A stretch of DNA of 49,557 nt from Gemmataceae bacterium (GCA_009697105.1 SIAQ01000023.1:1-49557), one strand, 5' to 3'. Shown: positions 6,684 through 15,632, counted from the first letter of the stretch. Numbers and translations: made by a program. Notes: generated from the sequence alone by a model not told the origin.

Positions 6684-9131
6684 ATGCACCTACCAATCAC
6701 CACCTTCACTGCCATCCTCCTATTCTCCGCGACTTCGGTTGCGCTCGGCGATTCGTTGACCGTCACGCCGACCGATGCGATGTTGCGAGGCAAGTCGGCT
6801 CGGCAGCGCGTCGCCGTCACGCGCGTCCTCGATGGCAAGGCGACGGATCGCACGCGCGATGCCCGCTTTGAATCGCTGACGCCCAAGGTCGTCGCCGTCT
6901 CCAGCGATGGCATCGTCACACCCGTTGGCGATGGCGCGGGAATCATTGTCGCACGTGTTGACGGCCTTGAGGCGAAAGCGAACTTCAAAGTCGTCGATGG
7001 CACGCTCGACTTGCCCGTGACGTTCGAGAAAGACGTGCAGCCGATCCTCGCTCGCTTCGGGTGTAATTCCGGCCCATGCCATGGCAAAGCGCGCGGGCAG
7101 AACGGCTTCCAGCTGTCGCTGCTCGGTTTCGATTCCGATTTCGATTTTTCAGCGTTGACGCAGGAAGCCCGCGGGCGACGCATACTACCCTCGTCTCCCG
7201 AAAACAGCTTGCTCCTGCTCAAGGCGATCGGCGCGATGCCGCACGGCGGCGGGCGGAAACTTGCCAAGGGCGACGGCCATTACGAAGTCCTCCACCGCTG
7301 GATCGTCGCTGGCATACCGCGAACGCCCGCCGAGACGCCGACGCTGGAGCGCATCACTCTCGACCCGGTTGAGCGGATCATGCTGCCGACAAGCGAACAG
7401 CAACTGATCGTCACCGCTTACTATTCCGACAAGACGACGGCCGATGTCACGCATCTGACGATGTTCCAATCCAACGAGAGCGTCATCGCCGCCGTCGATG
7501 TGCATGGCAAAGTAAAGGCCGGCCCGCTGCCCGGCGAGGCGGCGATCATGGCCCGCTTCATGGAAAGATTCGCGGTCACCAACATCCTAATCCCGATGCC
7601 GCAGAGCGTGCCCGCCGAGGTGTATGCCAAATTGCCTCGCAAGAATTTCATCGACGATCTCGTCTACGACAAATTGCGCCGGCTCGGGCTAACGCCGTCG
7701 GAAGGTTGCGACGATGCGACGTTCCACCGCCGGGCGTATCTGGACGTAATCGGCCGACTGCCGACACCGGATGAGACGCGCGCCTTTCTGGCGGACAAGG
7801 CGAACGACAAGCGTGCCAAGGTGATCGATACCTTGCTGGATCGGCCCGAATATGTCGATCACTGGGCGAACAAATGGGCCGACCTGATGAGGCCGAACCC
7901 GTATCACGTCGGCATCAAGGCGGTGTTCACGTTCGATGCGTTTCTGCGCGATTCGTTTCGCAAGAACAAGCCGTATGACCAGTTCGTCCGCGAGATCGTC
8001 ACCGCTCAGGGCAGCACCTGGCGCAACGGCGCCGTCGTCATGTTTCGCGATCGTCGCCAACCCGATGAACTCACGACGATGGTCAGCCAGCTCTTCCTTG
8101 GCATTCGGCTCGAATGCGCGAAGTGCCATCATCATCCGTTCGAGGTTTACAGCCAGGACGATTTCTACAGCTTCGCCGCTTACTTCGCGAGGATTGGCCG
8201 CAAGGGTGTCGGCATCTCCGCCCCGATCTCAGGCGGCGAGGAAGTGATCTTCGCAACGACGACGGGCAGCGTGAAGCATCCGGGCACGGGCAAGGTGATG
8301 TCGCCGCGCCCGCTGTTCCCGCTTCCAGGCGTCGCGGAGGTTGCGATCGACGAAACCGTCGATGTGCGCCGCGCGGTGGCGGATTGGCTGACCTCGGAAC
8401 GCAACGGGTACTTTGCGAAAGTCGCCGTCAATCGCATCTGGGCGGACATCATGGGCCGCGGACTCGTCGAACCGATCGACGACATGCGAGCGACGAACCC
8501 GCCCAGCAATGGCCCGTTGCTCGACGCGTTGGCAGAGCATTTTCGTAAGGAAAAATACGATCAGAAAAAACTCTTACTCGCGATCTTGACGAGCCATATC
8601 TATGGCCTATCGTCGATCCCCAACAAACAGAACGTCGGCGACCTACGCAATTATTCACGCCACTATCGCCAACGCTTGCGCGGCGAAGTGTTGCTCGATG
8701 CGTTGACCGACGTGACCGCCGTGCCAGAGGTCTTCGCCGCCGCCCCGTTGCGAACCCGTGCGATAGAGTTGTGGACGGTGCGCATGCAATCGGTGTTTCT
8801 CGACAGCTTCGGTCGGCCCGATCCGAACCAGGACCCGCCCTGCGAACGAACCGCGGACACCTCGGTCGTGCAAGCTCTGCACCTGATGAACTCGCCGAGA
8901 CTGCATGCGAAGGTCACGAACGACGAAGGCCGCGCGACTACGTTGGCTGCGAGCAAACGCACCACGGCGGAGATCATCGAGGAATTGTACCTGCTCGTCT
9001 ATTGCCGCTATCCGAGCATGACTGAGCGGTCGAATGCAATGAAGCGATTTGAAGGCACGCCGCGGCGTCAGGCGGTGGAAGACCTGATGTGGGCGCTCGT
9101 GAACACGCCGGAGTTTGTGTTCAAGGATTGA
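6684..9131 (+). CDS. Big-2/cytochrome-like/DUF1549/DUF1553 planctomycete surface protein
   Basis: 815 residues. A signal peptide is followed by a bacterial Ig-like (Big-2) domain at about 25-105. Next comes a planctomycete cytochrome-like segment with CNSGPCHG (CX4CH, not the CX2CH of ordinary c-type haem sites) and MPHGGG as a possible distal Met region. DUF1549 spans about 310-500 and contains CAKCHHHPFE. DUF1553 covers about 540-800, including VNRIWADIMGRGLVEP. These proteins are hugely expanded in planctomycetes and are usually followed by a DUF1501 gene. None is here, since mnmA lies convergent downstream. The biochemical role is unknown; a function at the cell envelope in breakdown of complex substrates has been suggested for the family. 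Confidence 0.9.
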   Translation: MHLPITTFTAILLFSATSVALGDSLTVTPTDAMLRGKSARQRVAVTRVLDGKATDRTRDARFESLTPKVVAVSSDGIVTPVGDGAGIIVARVDGLEAKANFKVVDGTLDLPVTFEKDVQPILARFGCNSGPCHGKARGQNGFQLSLLGFDSDFDFSALTQEARGRRILPSSPENSLLLLKAIGAMPHGGGRKLAKGDGHYEVLHRWIVAGIPRTPAETPTLERITLDPVERIMLPTSEQQLIVTAYYSDKTTADVTHLTMFQSNESVIAAVDVHGKVKAGPLPGEAAIMARFMERFAVTNILIPMPQSVPAEVYAKLPRKNFIDDLVYDKLRRLGLTPSEGCDDATFHRRAYLDVIGRLPTPDETRAFLADKANDKRAKVIDTLLDRPEYVDHWANKWADLMRPNPYHVGIKAVFTFDAFLRDSFRKNKPYDQFVREIVTAQGSTWRNGAVVMFRDRRQPDELTTMVSQLFLGIRLECAKCHHHPFEVYSQDDFYSFAAYFARIGRKGVGISAPISGGEEVIFATTTGSVKHPGTGKVMSPRPLFPLPGVAEVAIDETVDVRRAVADWLTSERNGYFAKVAVNRIWADIMGRGLVEPIDDMRATNPPSNGPLLDALAEHFRKEKYDQKKLLLAILTSHIYGLSSIPNKQNVGDLRNYSRHYRQRLRGEVLLDALTDVTAVPEVFAAAPLRTRAIELWTVRMQSVFLDSFGRPDPNQDPPCERTADTSVVQALHLMNSPRLHAKVTNDEGRATTLAASKRTTAEIIEELYLLVYCRYPSMTERSNAMKRFEGTPRRQAVEDLMWALVNTPEFVFKD

Positions 9132-9138
9132 GCGTATT

Positions 9139-9190
9139 CCGTTTGCGTTTAGCGCTCGCGTGGAATATTCCGAATGCTAAACGCAAGCGG
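9139..9190. repeat. Hairpin repeat R1, between convergent genes
   Basis: Outer arms CCGTTTGCGTTTAGC and GCTAAACGCAAGCGG pair nearly perfectly. It lies 7 bp after the stop of the DUF1549/1553 gene, and its far arm encodes the last residues and TAG stop of mnmA (9177-9179). Confidence 0.9.
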
Positions 9191-10271
9191 CAGGGTTCAT
9201 CATTGCTACATCGATCCACGCTCCACCCAGCAAGCGTTCGCCGGCGTAGAACACCACGGCTTGGCCGGGCGTGATGGCGCTTTGCGGGTCGGCGAAATCG
9301 ACGCGCACCCTGCCATCGGCGAACGGCGTGACGGTTGCGCGAGCGGCCTCATGATGGTAGCGGATTTTCGCGGTGCATGTCATAGCCGACGTGGGTGCAT
9401 CGATCAGCCAATTGACGCGCGAGGCCTCGAGCGCCGTCGCCAGCAATTCTTCGCGATCACCAATGACGACGTCGTTGGTCGTCGGCACGATCTCCAGCAC
9501 GTAACGCCGGCTGCTCGACCCGAAGCCGAGGCCTTTGCGTTGGCCGATCGTGAACTTCTCGATGCCGTCGTGTTCCGCCAACACATTGCCCGTGCGATCG
9601 ACGATGTTGCCGGCGGTCTGCAATTCGGGGCTGCGCGATTTGATGAACGCGGCATGGTCGTTCTTGGGCACGAAACAGATTTCCACGCTGTCGGGCTTCT
9701 CGGCGACGTTCAGCCCGGCTTCGCGCGCTATCGCCCGCACTTCGTCCTTGCGATAGCCGCCGATTGGAAAGAGTAAGTGCGGCAACACGTTCTTCCGCAA
9801 CCCAAACAACACGTACGATTGGTCCTTCGCATCGTCGAGACCGCGGCGCACCTGGGCGTCGATCATGCGCACGTAGTGTCCGGTCGCGATGAAGTCGGCG
9901 TCGAGTTGCTTGCCGTAGGACCAGAGCTTGCCGAACTTCAGCCAGGTATTGCACACGACGCACGGATTGGGCGTGCGGCCTTTGGCGTATTCGTCGACGA
10001 AGTAGTCCATGATTCGGCCAAAGTCGGCTTCAAAATCGAGAGCATAGAACGGGATGTCGAGCCGATCGGCGACACGTCGGGCGTCGCTGGCGTCGATGGC
10101 GCTGCAGCAGCCTTTCTTGTGCGATGCGGTATTGCACTCGGTTTCTTCGGGTTGATGGACCCCGGTGCGCATGAACAGGCCGACGACATCGTAGCCTTGC
10201 TTTTTGAGCAGGTATGCCGAGACGGAGCTATCGACTCCGCCACTCATAGCGAGAACGACACGTTGGCGCAT
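9177..10271 (-). CDS. mnmA: tRNA-specific 2-thiouridylase MnmA
   Basis: 364 residues, normal length. It makes 2-thiouridine at U34 of tRNA(Lys, Glu, Gln) using ATP and sulfur from a relay. The PP-loop motif SGGVDSS is at residues 10-16. The two catalytic cysteines are Cys104 in NPCVVCN and Cys199 in EICFVP. ATGHY and the C-terminal beta barrel (FTIGQRKGLG, TPGQAVVFY) are present. The terminal residues AACV and the stop are contributed by hairpin repeat R1. No Cys-desulfurase partner is adjacent. Confidence 0.97.
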   Translation of the reverse strand: MRQRVVLAMSGGVDSSVSAYLLKKQGYDVVGLFMRTGVHQPEETECNTASHKKGCCSAIDASDARRVADRLDIPFYALDFEADFGRIMDYFVDEYAKGRTPNPCVVCNTWLKFGKLWSYGKQLDADFIATGHYVRMIDAQVRRGLDDAKDQSYVLFGLRKNVLPHLLFPIGGYRKDEVRAIAREAGLNVAEKPDSVEICFVPKNDHAAFIKSRSPELQTAGNIVDRTGNVLAEHDGIEKFTIGQRKGLGFGSSSRRYVLEIVPTTNDVVIGDREELLATALEASRVNWLIDAPTSAMTCTAKIRYHHEAARATVTPFADGRVRVDFADPQSAITPGQAVVFYAGERLLGGAWIDVAMMNPAACV

Positions 10272-10349
10272 GGAGCAATTCCAGGGAGAAAATTCGCCGG
10301 TTCAATCAACGGATTCATTATACTCTGTGCGGGTGGATTTGACACATGT

Positions 10350-10399
10350 CCGAGCCTGAGCGCCCGCGAAGGGCCGCTGGGCGCCATTTTCAGGCTCGG
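10350..10399. repeat. Inverted repeat (family R12)
   Basis: Outer arms CCGAGCCTGA and TCAGGCTCGG pair perfectly, with an inner GCGCCC/GGGCGC stem. It lies 57 bp downstream of the ECF sigma gene and upstream of mnmA, both leftward. No T-tract. Confidence 0.75.
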
Positions 10400-10455
10400 A
10401 CCACGGCACTGGGTCGAATGCCGTGGGACAAAGGTCAACGGGTTCGCCTCAATTT

Positions 10456-11037
10456 TCACGCACACACAGCTTCACGATGCGAGCTGCGGTGAGTGCGGCT
10501 GTTTTCGAGGGCGTTCTTCAAGCGGTTGCGGGCTACGTGCAGACGCCGTTTGATCGTGCCGACCGGGGTCTCGAACTCGTGCGACATCTGCTTCAAGGAG
10601 CGCCCCTTGATGTAGAACGCCACGAGGGTGTCGCGGTCGATCGGCTTGAGGCGATCCAAACCCTGCCAGACTTCGGAGCGATCTTCGCCCTTGATCATTT
10701 CGTCGAGCGGGTCGGCTTCCGCGTCCGGGGCGTTCTGCAAGACCTCGGGTTCAACGCCGTGAACCGGGGCTTTGCGGGTGACGCGGTTGATCGCCATGCG
10801 CACGGTGATCTGGCGCAGCCAGCCGACGAAGCAGTGCGGATCGCGCAGCTGCGCGAGCTTGGTCATGGCGTGGATGAAGACCTCCTGCGCCAATTCGGTC
10901 GCTTCGTTGGTGTCACGCAACCGCGCAAGCGCGACGGCGAAGACGGCCGGGTGAAAGCGCTGTACCAACTCGCCGAACGCTTCGCGGTCGCCAGTTTGTG
11001 CGCGCGTAATCAAAATGTGGATTTCGTCCCAGGACAT
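10456..11037 (-). CDS. ECF RNA polymerase sigma factor
   Basis: 193 residues from MSWDEIHIL. Region 2 is represented by GDREAFGELVQRFHPAVFAVALARLRD and ATELAQEVFIHAMTKLAQLR, with the LRQITVRMAINR helix. Region 4 is represented by LDRLKPIDRDTLVAFYIKGRSLKQMSHEF followed by the recognition helix PVGTIKRRLHVARNRLK. An acidic linker joins them. An upstream in-frame ATG at 11076 exists, but MSWDE is the habitual start in related planctomycete sigma factors. No anti-sigma gene is adjacent, so control is unknown. Confidence 0.88.
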   Translation of the reverse strand: MSWDEIHILITRAQTGDREAFGELVQRFHPAVFAVALARLRDTNEATELAQEVFIHAMTKLAQLRDPHCFVGWLRQITVRMAINRVTRKAPVHGVEPEVLQNAPDAEADPLDEMIKGEDRSEVWQGLDRLKPIDRDTLVAFYIKGRSLKQMSHEFETPVGTIKRRLHVARNRLKNALENSRTHRSSHREAVCA

Positions 11038-11249
11038 TGTGGTAATCTCGTGATCCTTGCTTGACATTTCCAGCAAGCAATCGCCGGCACAGTCCCTGGA
11101 TCATGGACGCGCACATACCACGAAATGAATCGTGGCAATAACGACTGGCTTGGCACATGGAATGACGCGGTCGCGGATTGGATCCGCTGCGGAATGTCGG
11201 CTGATCGCCTGACGACGGTGGTGACGCAATATTTCATGCCTCAAGATTT

Positions 11250-11285
11250 ACCCCCAGGATTCGCTGCGCTCATCCTGGGGCTTGA
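11250..11285. repeat. Single arm of repeat family R6
   Basis: GATTCGCTGCGCTCATC plus GGGGCTTG matches one arm of the R6 repeats at 19130 and 24480. CCCCAGGAT and ATCCTGGGG flank it as a 9-bp stem of its own. Confidence 0.6.
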
Positions 11286-11303
11286 AAGCAGAAATATTTC
11301 GCG

Positions 11304-11663
11304 TTACCCTCGTGTTGACAGCGCTTGGCGTTTGCCAAACGTCGCCGACCCGAACCATCCGGATAGGATGGTCCGCCACGCGGATCTCGCGTGACGATAG
11401 GTCATCAGGACAGCCACTATCATCTTGGACCGACCGGTCCATAAGACGGCCTGCGCCGTCGCGGGATCATTACCCACGAGTCGGCCGTCAGGTTGTCCGG
11501 GTTCCATCGGAACCCCGTTTGACAGCGGTAGCCTTGGCAAGGACAGGAGACTTGGGCCAAAGGCGACATGACCCATCTCGGCCTTGCGTTCCAGACCGGT
11601 AGCACGTACGCCAAACGAGTTGGCAATACACAGCGTCGCGGTTTGCAAGTTCTTGATAGCCAT
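11304..11663. other. Hairpin-dense stretch: structured RNA candidate or unknown gene
   Basis: Seven short stem-loops lie within 190 bases: 11324-11339, 11354-11372, 11377-11393, 11396-11421, 11427-11440, 11445-11489 (with an inner CGCGGG/CCCACG stem) and 11500-11514. Stems are 5-7 bp. On the minus strand the same stretch also has an open frame of 119 codons from 11663 with a strong GGAGG five bases before ATG, but the translation matches nothing I know and is arginine-rich. Either a large structured RNA or a divergent gene fits. I see no motif of RNase P, tmRNA, SRP RNA or group II introns. Most of the wider gap 11038-12163 is otherwise empty. Confidence 0.4.
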
Positions 11664-11753
11664 GGTAGCCTCCGGCGGTTAACAACAAGCTTTTCCAGAA
11701 AGCTCGAAAGGATTGGTTTGGTTGGCGCTAATTCACTTTCAAAACAGAAACCC

Positions 11754-11817
11754 AAAAAAACGGCGAACCCCTCGGTGCGACTCAGAGACGGACAAGCACT
11801 TGTCAACTCAGGTTCGC
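11754..11817 (-). terminator. Terminator-like branched hairpin with T7 tract
   Basis: On the minus strand GCGAACC (11817-11811) pairs with GGTTCGC (11769-11763), enclosing the small palindrome GACAAG-TG-CTTGTC. TTTTTTT follows at 11760-11754. It would end a leftward transcript coming from 11820 or above, where no gene is evident. The loop is long, so this is tentative. Confidence 0.35.
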
Positions 11818-12103
11818 GCGAATTTTGCTTTTTTCGTTGTGAATATCAAAGCAATTCTGATGCCAAGCACTGAATCTGAGTGTGTCCGTTAACCGCAACG
11901 CCTAATTGCGTAAAATGTTGTGTTAAATCTGTATTCGCTGGTCGACGAACGAATCTAGCGTGATTTTGACGAGGTGTGTTTTTTCGCAACGCGCCAGTGC
12001 GGTGGAATGAGACGCAGGAACGCTCAGCATCTCGGCATGCGCGCCCTGCGTGAGATTTGCTGCGTTTTGGACGATTCGGCGCTGGCGCCAAGCTGCAAGT
12101 GGG

Positions 12104-12134
12104 AAAAAACAAACCCCACGCAAATGCGTGGGGT
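12104..12134 (-). terminator. Rho-independent terminator
   Basis: On the minus strand ACCCCACGCA-TT-TGCGTGGGGT forms a 10-bp stem followed by TTGTTTTTT. It lies 29 bp after the stop of the small gene at 12164-12373. Confidence 0.85.
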
Positions 12135-12163
12135 CAAGTAGGGACTTCACGAATAGCCGAGCG

Positions 12164-12373
12164 TCACGCGACGGCAACCGGTTCGCTCAATGGCGGCCAT
12201 TCGTGCTCGAGACCTTCCTCTTGAACCGCCTTCAGCTGCTCCTCACTGATGTCAAAATGATCCGTCACCAATTCATACGATTTACGCACGTTATGCACCT
12301 CGTCCTGTGTAGCGACCAGATGCGAAAAGATCTCTTTCTTTTCTTCCGTGGAAAGTCGTTTTCCTGTCGACAT
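12164..12373 (-). CDS. Small conserved protein, function unknown
   Basis: 69 residues from MSTGKRLSTEEKKEIF, ending PPLSEPVAVA. It is mostly helical, acidic and lacks cysteines, a signal peptide or a membrane segment. The ATG at 12373 is preferred to upstream starts because AAAGG stands nine bases before it. The gene has its own canonical terminator at 12104-12134. A TTGACT/TGCAAT pair about 85-110 bp upstream could be its promoter, but this is weak. I do not recognise the family. Confidence 0.65.
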   Translation of the reverse strand: MSTGKRLSTEEKKEIFSHLVATQDEVHNVRKSYELVTDHFDISEEQLKAVQEEGLEHEWPPLSEPVAVA

Positions 12374-12667
12374 GACAATACCTTTCATTCTCAAATGCCA
12401 AAACATTGAATATTGCTGCGGCAGGCCACCGCCAGACAACGCGCGAGTTCTTATTGCAAGCTCGATATCCGGACGTAGTCAAAGACTGAACGCCATGCGG
12501 AAATGGTCTGCTTGCTTCCTCGCTATTATTCTCCTCTAGGTGAATTATACACGCTCGGACAAACGTTCCCTTAAAAATCCTGGAATTTTCTCCCACTACC
12601 TGACTATGCTTATACCATCGCTTGAATCTTCACTCCACACCTGTCATCGCGAGAAAGGCTGTTTTTC

Positions 12668-14026
12668 ATGCGCAAACTCACCACTCTCTTAAGCTGTGTC
12701 GTCGTGATGCTCGCATTGGCGCCAAGGTTTTCGCTGCAAGCGCAACCCGCGAAGGAGCTCGGCTACGATCTGCCGAAACGCAAGGCCCTCGTCGCTGAAC
12801 GCATCGATGCGGAACTCAAGGGCCTGGATTCGCTCTACAAATATCTTCATTCCAACCCGGAACTTTCATATGAGGAAGAGCAAACTGCGGCCCGATTGGC
12901 TCGCGAACTCAAAATGCTCGGCTTTGAGGTCAGCGAAAAAATCGGCGGGCACGGCATCGTCGGCGTCCTCAAGAACGGCGACGGCCCGACCGTCATGATC
13001 CGCACCGACATGGACGCTCTGCCTGTAACCGAAAAAACCGGTCTGCCCTACGCCAGCAAAATCCGCACCCGCGATAAAGACGGTAACGACGTCGGCGTCA
13101 TGCACGCCTGCGGCCACGACATGCACATGACTTGCTGGGTCGGCACGGCCCGCGTGCTTGTCGCTCTCAAGAAGCATTGGCAGGGCACGCTCGTTTTCAT
13201 CGGTCAACCAGCCGAGGAAGTCGGTGCCGGCGCTCGCCGAATGCTCGAAGATGGCCTGTTCAAACGCTTCCCACGGCCCGATTACTGCCTCGGCCTGCAT
13301 TGCGATTCCCGCTTGCCCCATGGCCAAGTCGGCTACACCGAGGGCCTGTCGCTCGTCAACGTCGATAGCGTGGATATCCTGGTCAAAGGCAAAGGCGGCC
13401 ATGGCTCGGCGCCGCACACGACCATTGATCCGATCGTCATCGCCGCTCGCATCGTGCTCGATCTGCAAACGCTCGTGAGCCGCGAGAATAATCCGCTCGA
13501 TCCGGCTGTCGTGACGGTCGGTTCGATTCATGGCGGGACGAAGCACAACATCATCCCGAGTGAAGTGAAGATGCAACTGACCGTGCGCTCGACGCGCGAC
13601 GATGTTCGTGCTCGCCTGCTCGAAGGCATCCAGCGCATCACCAAGGCGGCGGCGCTGGGAGCCAAGGCGCCGGACCCGGTGGTGTACTTCCATACCGACA
13701 ACTTCACGCCGGCGTTGTACAACAACGTCGATCTTGCCAAGAAAACCAGCAACGTCTTCCGCGCCACGCTCGGCGATGACAAGGTGATTCAGCAGGAACC
13801 TTTGATGGGCGGCGAAGACTTTTCGCGCTACATCCGCGCGGGCGTGCCGGGCTTTTTCTTCTTCCTGGGCACGCTGTCGTCGGACCATGTGGCCGCGATG
13901 AAGACGGGCAAGGCCCCACCGATCTCGCTGCATTCGGACTTCTATCACCCGATCCCGGAGCCATCTATGCGCACCGGCGTCACCGCGATGAGCATGGCGG
14001 CGCTGAATCTGTTGAAGGGGCGGTAA
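12668..14026 (+). CDS. Secreted M20-family amidohydrolase (N-acyl-amino-acid hydrolase type)
   Basis: 452 residues with a cleavable-looking signal (to about ALAPRFSLQAQ). It shows the M20D pattern: RTDMDALPV, the metal ligands in MHACGHDMHM, catalytic Glu in QPAEE, GLHCDSRLP, and MGGEDFSRY near the C-terminus. The dimerisation domain begins at VDILVKGKGGHGSAPHTTIDP. Family members remove acyl groups from amino acids or related amides (hippurate, N-acetyl or indole conjugates) with a two-metal centre. The actual substrate is not predictable, and export makes a scavenging role likely. The 294-base gap upstream (12374-12667) shows no gene. Confidence 0.9.
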   Translation: MRKLTTLLSCVVVMLALAPRFSLQAQPAKELGYDLPKRKALVAERIDAELKGLDSLYKYLHSNPELSYEEEQTAARLARELKMLGFEVSEKIGGHGIVGVLKNGDGPTVMIRTDMDALPVTEKTGLPYASKIRTRDKDGNDVGVMHACGHDMHMTCWVGTARVLVALKKHWQGTLVFIGQPAEEVGAGARRMLEDGLFKRFPRPDYCLGLHCDSRLPHGQVGYTEGLSLVNVDSVDILVKGKGGHGSAPHTTIDPIVIAARIVLDLQTLVSRENNPLDPAVVTVGSIHGGTKHNIIPSEVKMQLTVRSTRDDVRARLLEGIQRITKAAALGAKAPDPVVYFHTDNFTPALYNNVDLAKKTSNVFRATLGDDKVIQQEPLMGGEDFSRYIRAGVPGFFFFLGTLSSDHVAAMKTGKAPPISLHSDFYHPIPEPSMRTGVTAMSMAALNLLKGR

Positions 14027-14029
14027 ATT

Positions 14030-14083
14030 GATTCTTACGTTTAGCGCTCGCGTGGTGCCGTGCGAGCGCTAAACGTAAGAATC
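14030..14083. repeat. Hairpin repeat R1, near-perfect, between convergent genes
   Basis: Arms GATTCTTACGTTTAGCGCTC and GAGCGCTAAACGTAAGAATC are exact complements around a short core. It begins 3 bp after the stop of the M20 gene and overlaps by two bases the TGA of aroF. Confidence 0.92.
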
Positions 14084-15095
14084 ACATCACCCGTCCGAGT
14101 GCCTGGGTGATCTTGCGGCACTCGGCCATGAGCTGGCGGAAAGCGGCGGGCGTCAGCGATTGGTAGCCGTCGCTCATGGCCTTCTCGGGGTTCGGATGCA
14201 CTTCGATAATCAGCCCGTCCGCGCCGGCGGCGACCGAGGCGACGGCCATCGGCGTGACCAGGCTTGCCTTGCCTGTGCCATGACTCGGATCGACGACGAC
14301 CGGCAGATGCGTGGTTTGATGCAGATAAGGGACCGTCGCCAACGGCAACGTGAACCGCGTGTGATCCTCGAACGTGCGGATGCCACGCTCGCAGAGCATC
14401 ACGTTGGGGTTGCCCGTTTTGAGGATGTACTCGGCGGCGAGCAGAAATTCGTCCATCGTCGCGGACGGGCCACGCTTGAGCAACACGGGTAGGCCTGCTT
14501 CGCCGACCTTTTCGAGCAACGGATAGTTTTGCATATTGCGAGCGCCGACCTGCATGATGTCGGTGTACTTCGCGAGCAGCGGGACATGCTCGGGCGCCAT
14601 GACTTCGGTGACGATTGCGAGGCCCGTGGCAGCTCGCGCTTCAGCGAGCAGTTCGAGGCCCTTTTCCTTCAGCCCCTGAAAGCTATACGGACTCGTGCGC
14701 GGCTTGAACGCTCCGCCTCGCAGCGCGGTTGCGCCGGCCTCGCGCACGGCATGGGCGACTTCGAGGATCTGCTCACGCGTCTCCACCGAGCACGGCCCGG
14801 CAATGACGCCGATGTGGCCTGCGCCGACTTTGAGCTTGAGCACCTCGACGCACGTCGGTTCCTTCTTCATTTCCAAACTGGCCATCTTGTAGGGTGCCAA
14901 GATCGGTACGACTTTTTCCACGCCATCCCCCGTTTCCAGGGCTTGCTTGGCCCCGTCACGCTTTTCGCCGAGCGCCGCCACGACCGTACGGTCGGTGCCG
15001 ACGATGACGTTGGCGCGAAGGCCCAGCCCTTCGATGAGTTCGACGATGTGATCGACCTGCTTAGAGGTCGAACCTGATTTCATTACGACGATCAT
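14082..15095 (-). CDS. aroF: 3-deoxy-7-phosphoheptulonate (DAHP) synthase, ferredoxin-like domain type
   Basis: 337 residues. It joins phosphoenolpyruvate and erythrose 4-phosphate in the first step of aromatic amino acid synthesis. The N-terminal 70 residues ([35 protein letters not shown]) form the ferredoxin-like regulatory domain of the Thermotoga-type enzyme. The barrel follows with [42 protein letters not shown] and [10 protein letters not shown]. No other shikimate gene is near. A T-tract hairpin 50-84 bases before the ATG may be an attenuator or the end of an upstream transcript. Confidence 0.95.
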   Translation of the reverse strand: MIVVMKSGSTSKQVDHIVELIEGLGLRANVIVGTDRTVVAALGEKRDGAKQALETGDGVEKVVPILAPYKMASLEMKKEPTCVEVLKLKVGAGHIGVIAGPCSVETREQILEVAHAVREAGATALRGGAFKPRTSPYSFQGLKEKGLELLAEARAATGLAIVTEVMAPEHVPLLAKYTDIMQVGARNMQNYPLLEKVGEAGLPVLLKRGPSATMDEFLLAAEYILKTGNPNVMLCERGIRTFEDHTRFTLPLATVPYLHQTTHLPVVVDPSHGTGKASLVTPMAVASVAAGADGLIIEVHPNPEKAMSDGYQSLTPAAFRQLMAECRKITQALGRVM

Positions 15096-15144
15096 GTTTT
15101 CACCTCAACACTAATACCGTTGCCACGGACCACGGACAAAATAG

Positions 15145-15179
15145 AAAAACCCTCTGAAACCACGAGGTTTCAGAGGGTT
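15145..15179 (-). terminator. Terminator or attenuator in front of aroF
   Basis: On the minus strand AACCCTCTGAAACC-TCGT-GGTTTCAGAGGGTT is a perfect 14-bp stem followed by TTTCTATTTT. It ends about 50 bases upstream of the aroF start. A weaker look-alike hairpin (GAAAC/GTTTC with loop TCACG) lies about 40 bases further upstream. Confidence 0.8.
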
Positions 15180-15407
15180 GATTGATTCGATGCTGCGATG
15201 ACGAAATCTTACAACGCTCCTGAAACCGTGAGTTTCGGATAGTAATGCCAATACGTAATGCGATAACCGAACTCCGCACAAGAGGCGTCGGCGGTTGCAA
15301 CAGAACTCATCGAAAATTCGCACATATCGATCATCGTATGTTCGAGGCTGTTTGGTGACAACCGAGTTTTTTTTGAATTGCTTGATGATTCGGGAAATCG
15401 CGGAGCG

Positions 15408-15447
15408 AAAAAAAAGGAGGGCCCCGGCGAAATAGACGCCGAGGCCC
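15408..15447 (-). terminator. Rho-independent terminator of the RNA candidate
   Basis: On the minus strand GGGCC-T-CGGCG, loop TCTATTT, CGCCG-G-GGCCC forms a GC-rich stem with one mismatch, followed by TCC and a run of eight T (15415-15408). Confidence 0.9.
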
Positions 15448-15626
15448 TATTACTAAAGCTGTGGCCGCTCCGACGGCGACCCGTCGGCCGTCATCGAGAC
15501 GGCCACCTCTGGTTACCACTACACACTAAACCACCTCCTTCCGCTAAAGCCACCCCGCAGTTGGCCGACACCAGTGTCATCCCTCTGCGAGCTTCAGCCC
15601 CGTCACGCGACGATAGCGTGACCCAT
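15408..15626 (-). ncRNA. Candidate structured small RNA, about 220 nt, family unknown
   Basis: It is framed by a promoter (15633-15661) and a T8 terminator (15408-15447), with no convincing coding frame inside. Helices on the minus strand: GTCACGC/GCGTGAC (15602-15622); GCTGAAGC pairing with GCTTTAGC (15591-15598 with 15543-15550), enclosing CGCAG/CTGCG (15585-15589 with 15556-15560) and GACAC/GTGTC (15567-15578); then GTGGCCG/CGGCCAC (15461-15506), enclosing an inner CCGACGG/CCGTCGG stem. The size is close to 6S RNA, but I cannot confirm the 6S open-bubble form. SRP, tmRNA and RNase P signatures are absent. It lies upstream of aroF, separated by a second terminator, so it is probably independent of aroF. 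Confidence 0.6.
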
Positions 15627-15632
15627 GTCTTA

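Noticed and set aside
15111..15323. Short minus-strand frame ending in an aromatic-rich run (RGFFYFVRGPWQRY) just before aroF, like an attenuation leader peptide.
   Set aside because: The Phe and Tyr codons come from the T-tract of the terminator itself (TTT TTC TAT TTT), downstream of the hairpin, where a leader peptide could not control it. No good ribosome site was seen.
15408..15626. Identification of the RNA candidate as 4.5S/SRP RNA, 6S RNA or a c-di-GMP riboswitch.
   Set aside because: The SRP core and riboswitch consensus strings are not present, and the helix order is branched, not one long open-bubble hairpin. The family is left unassigned.
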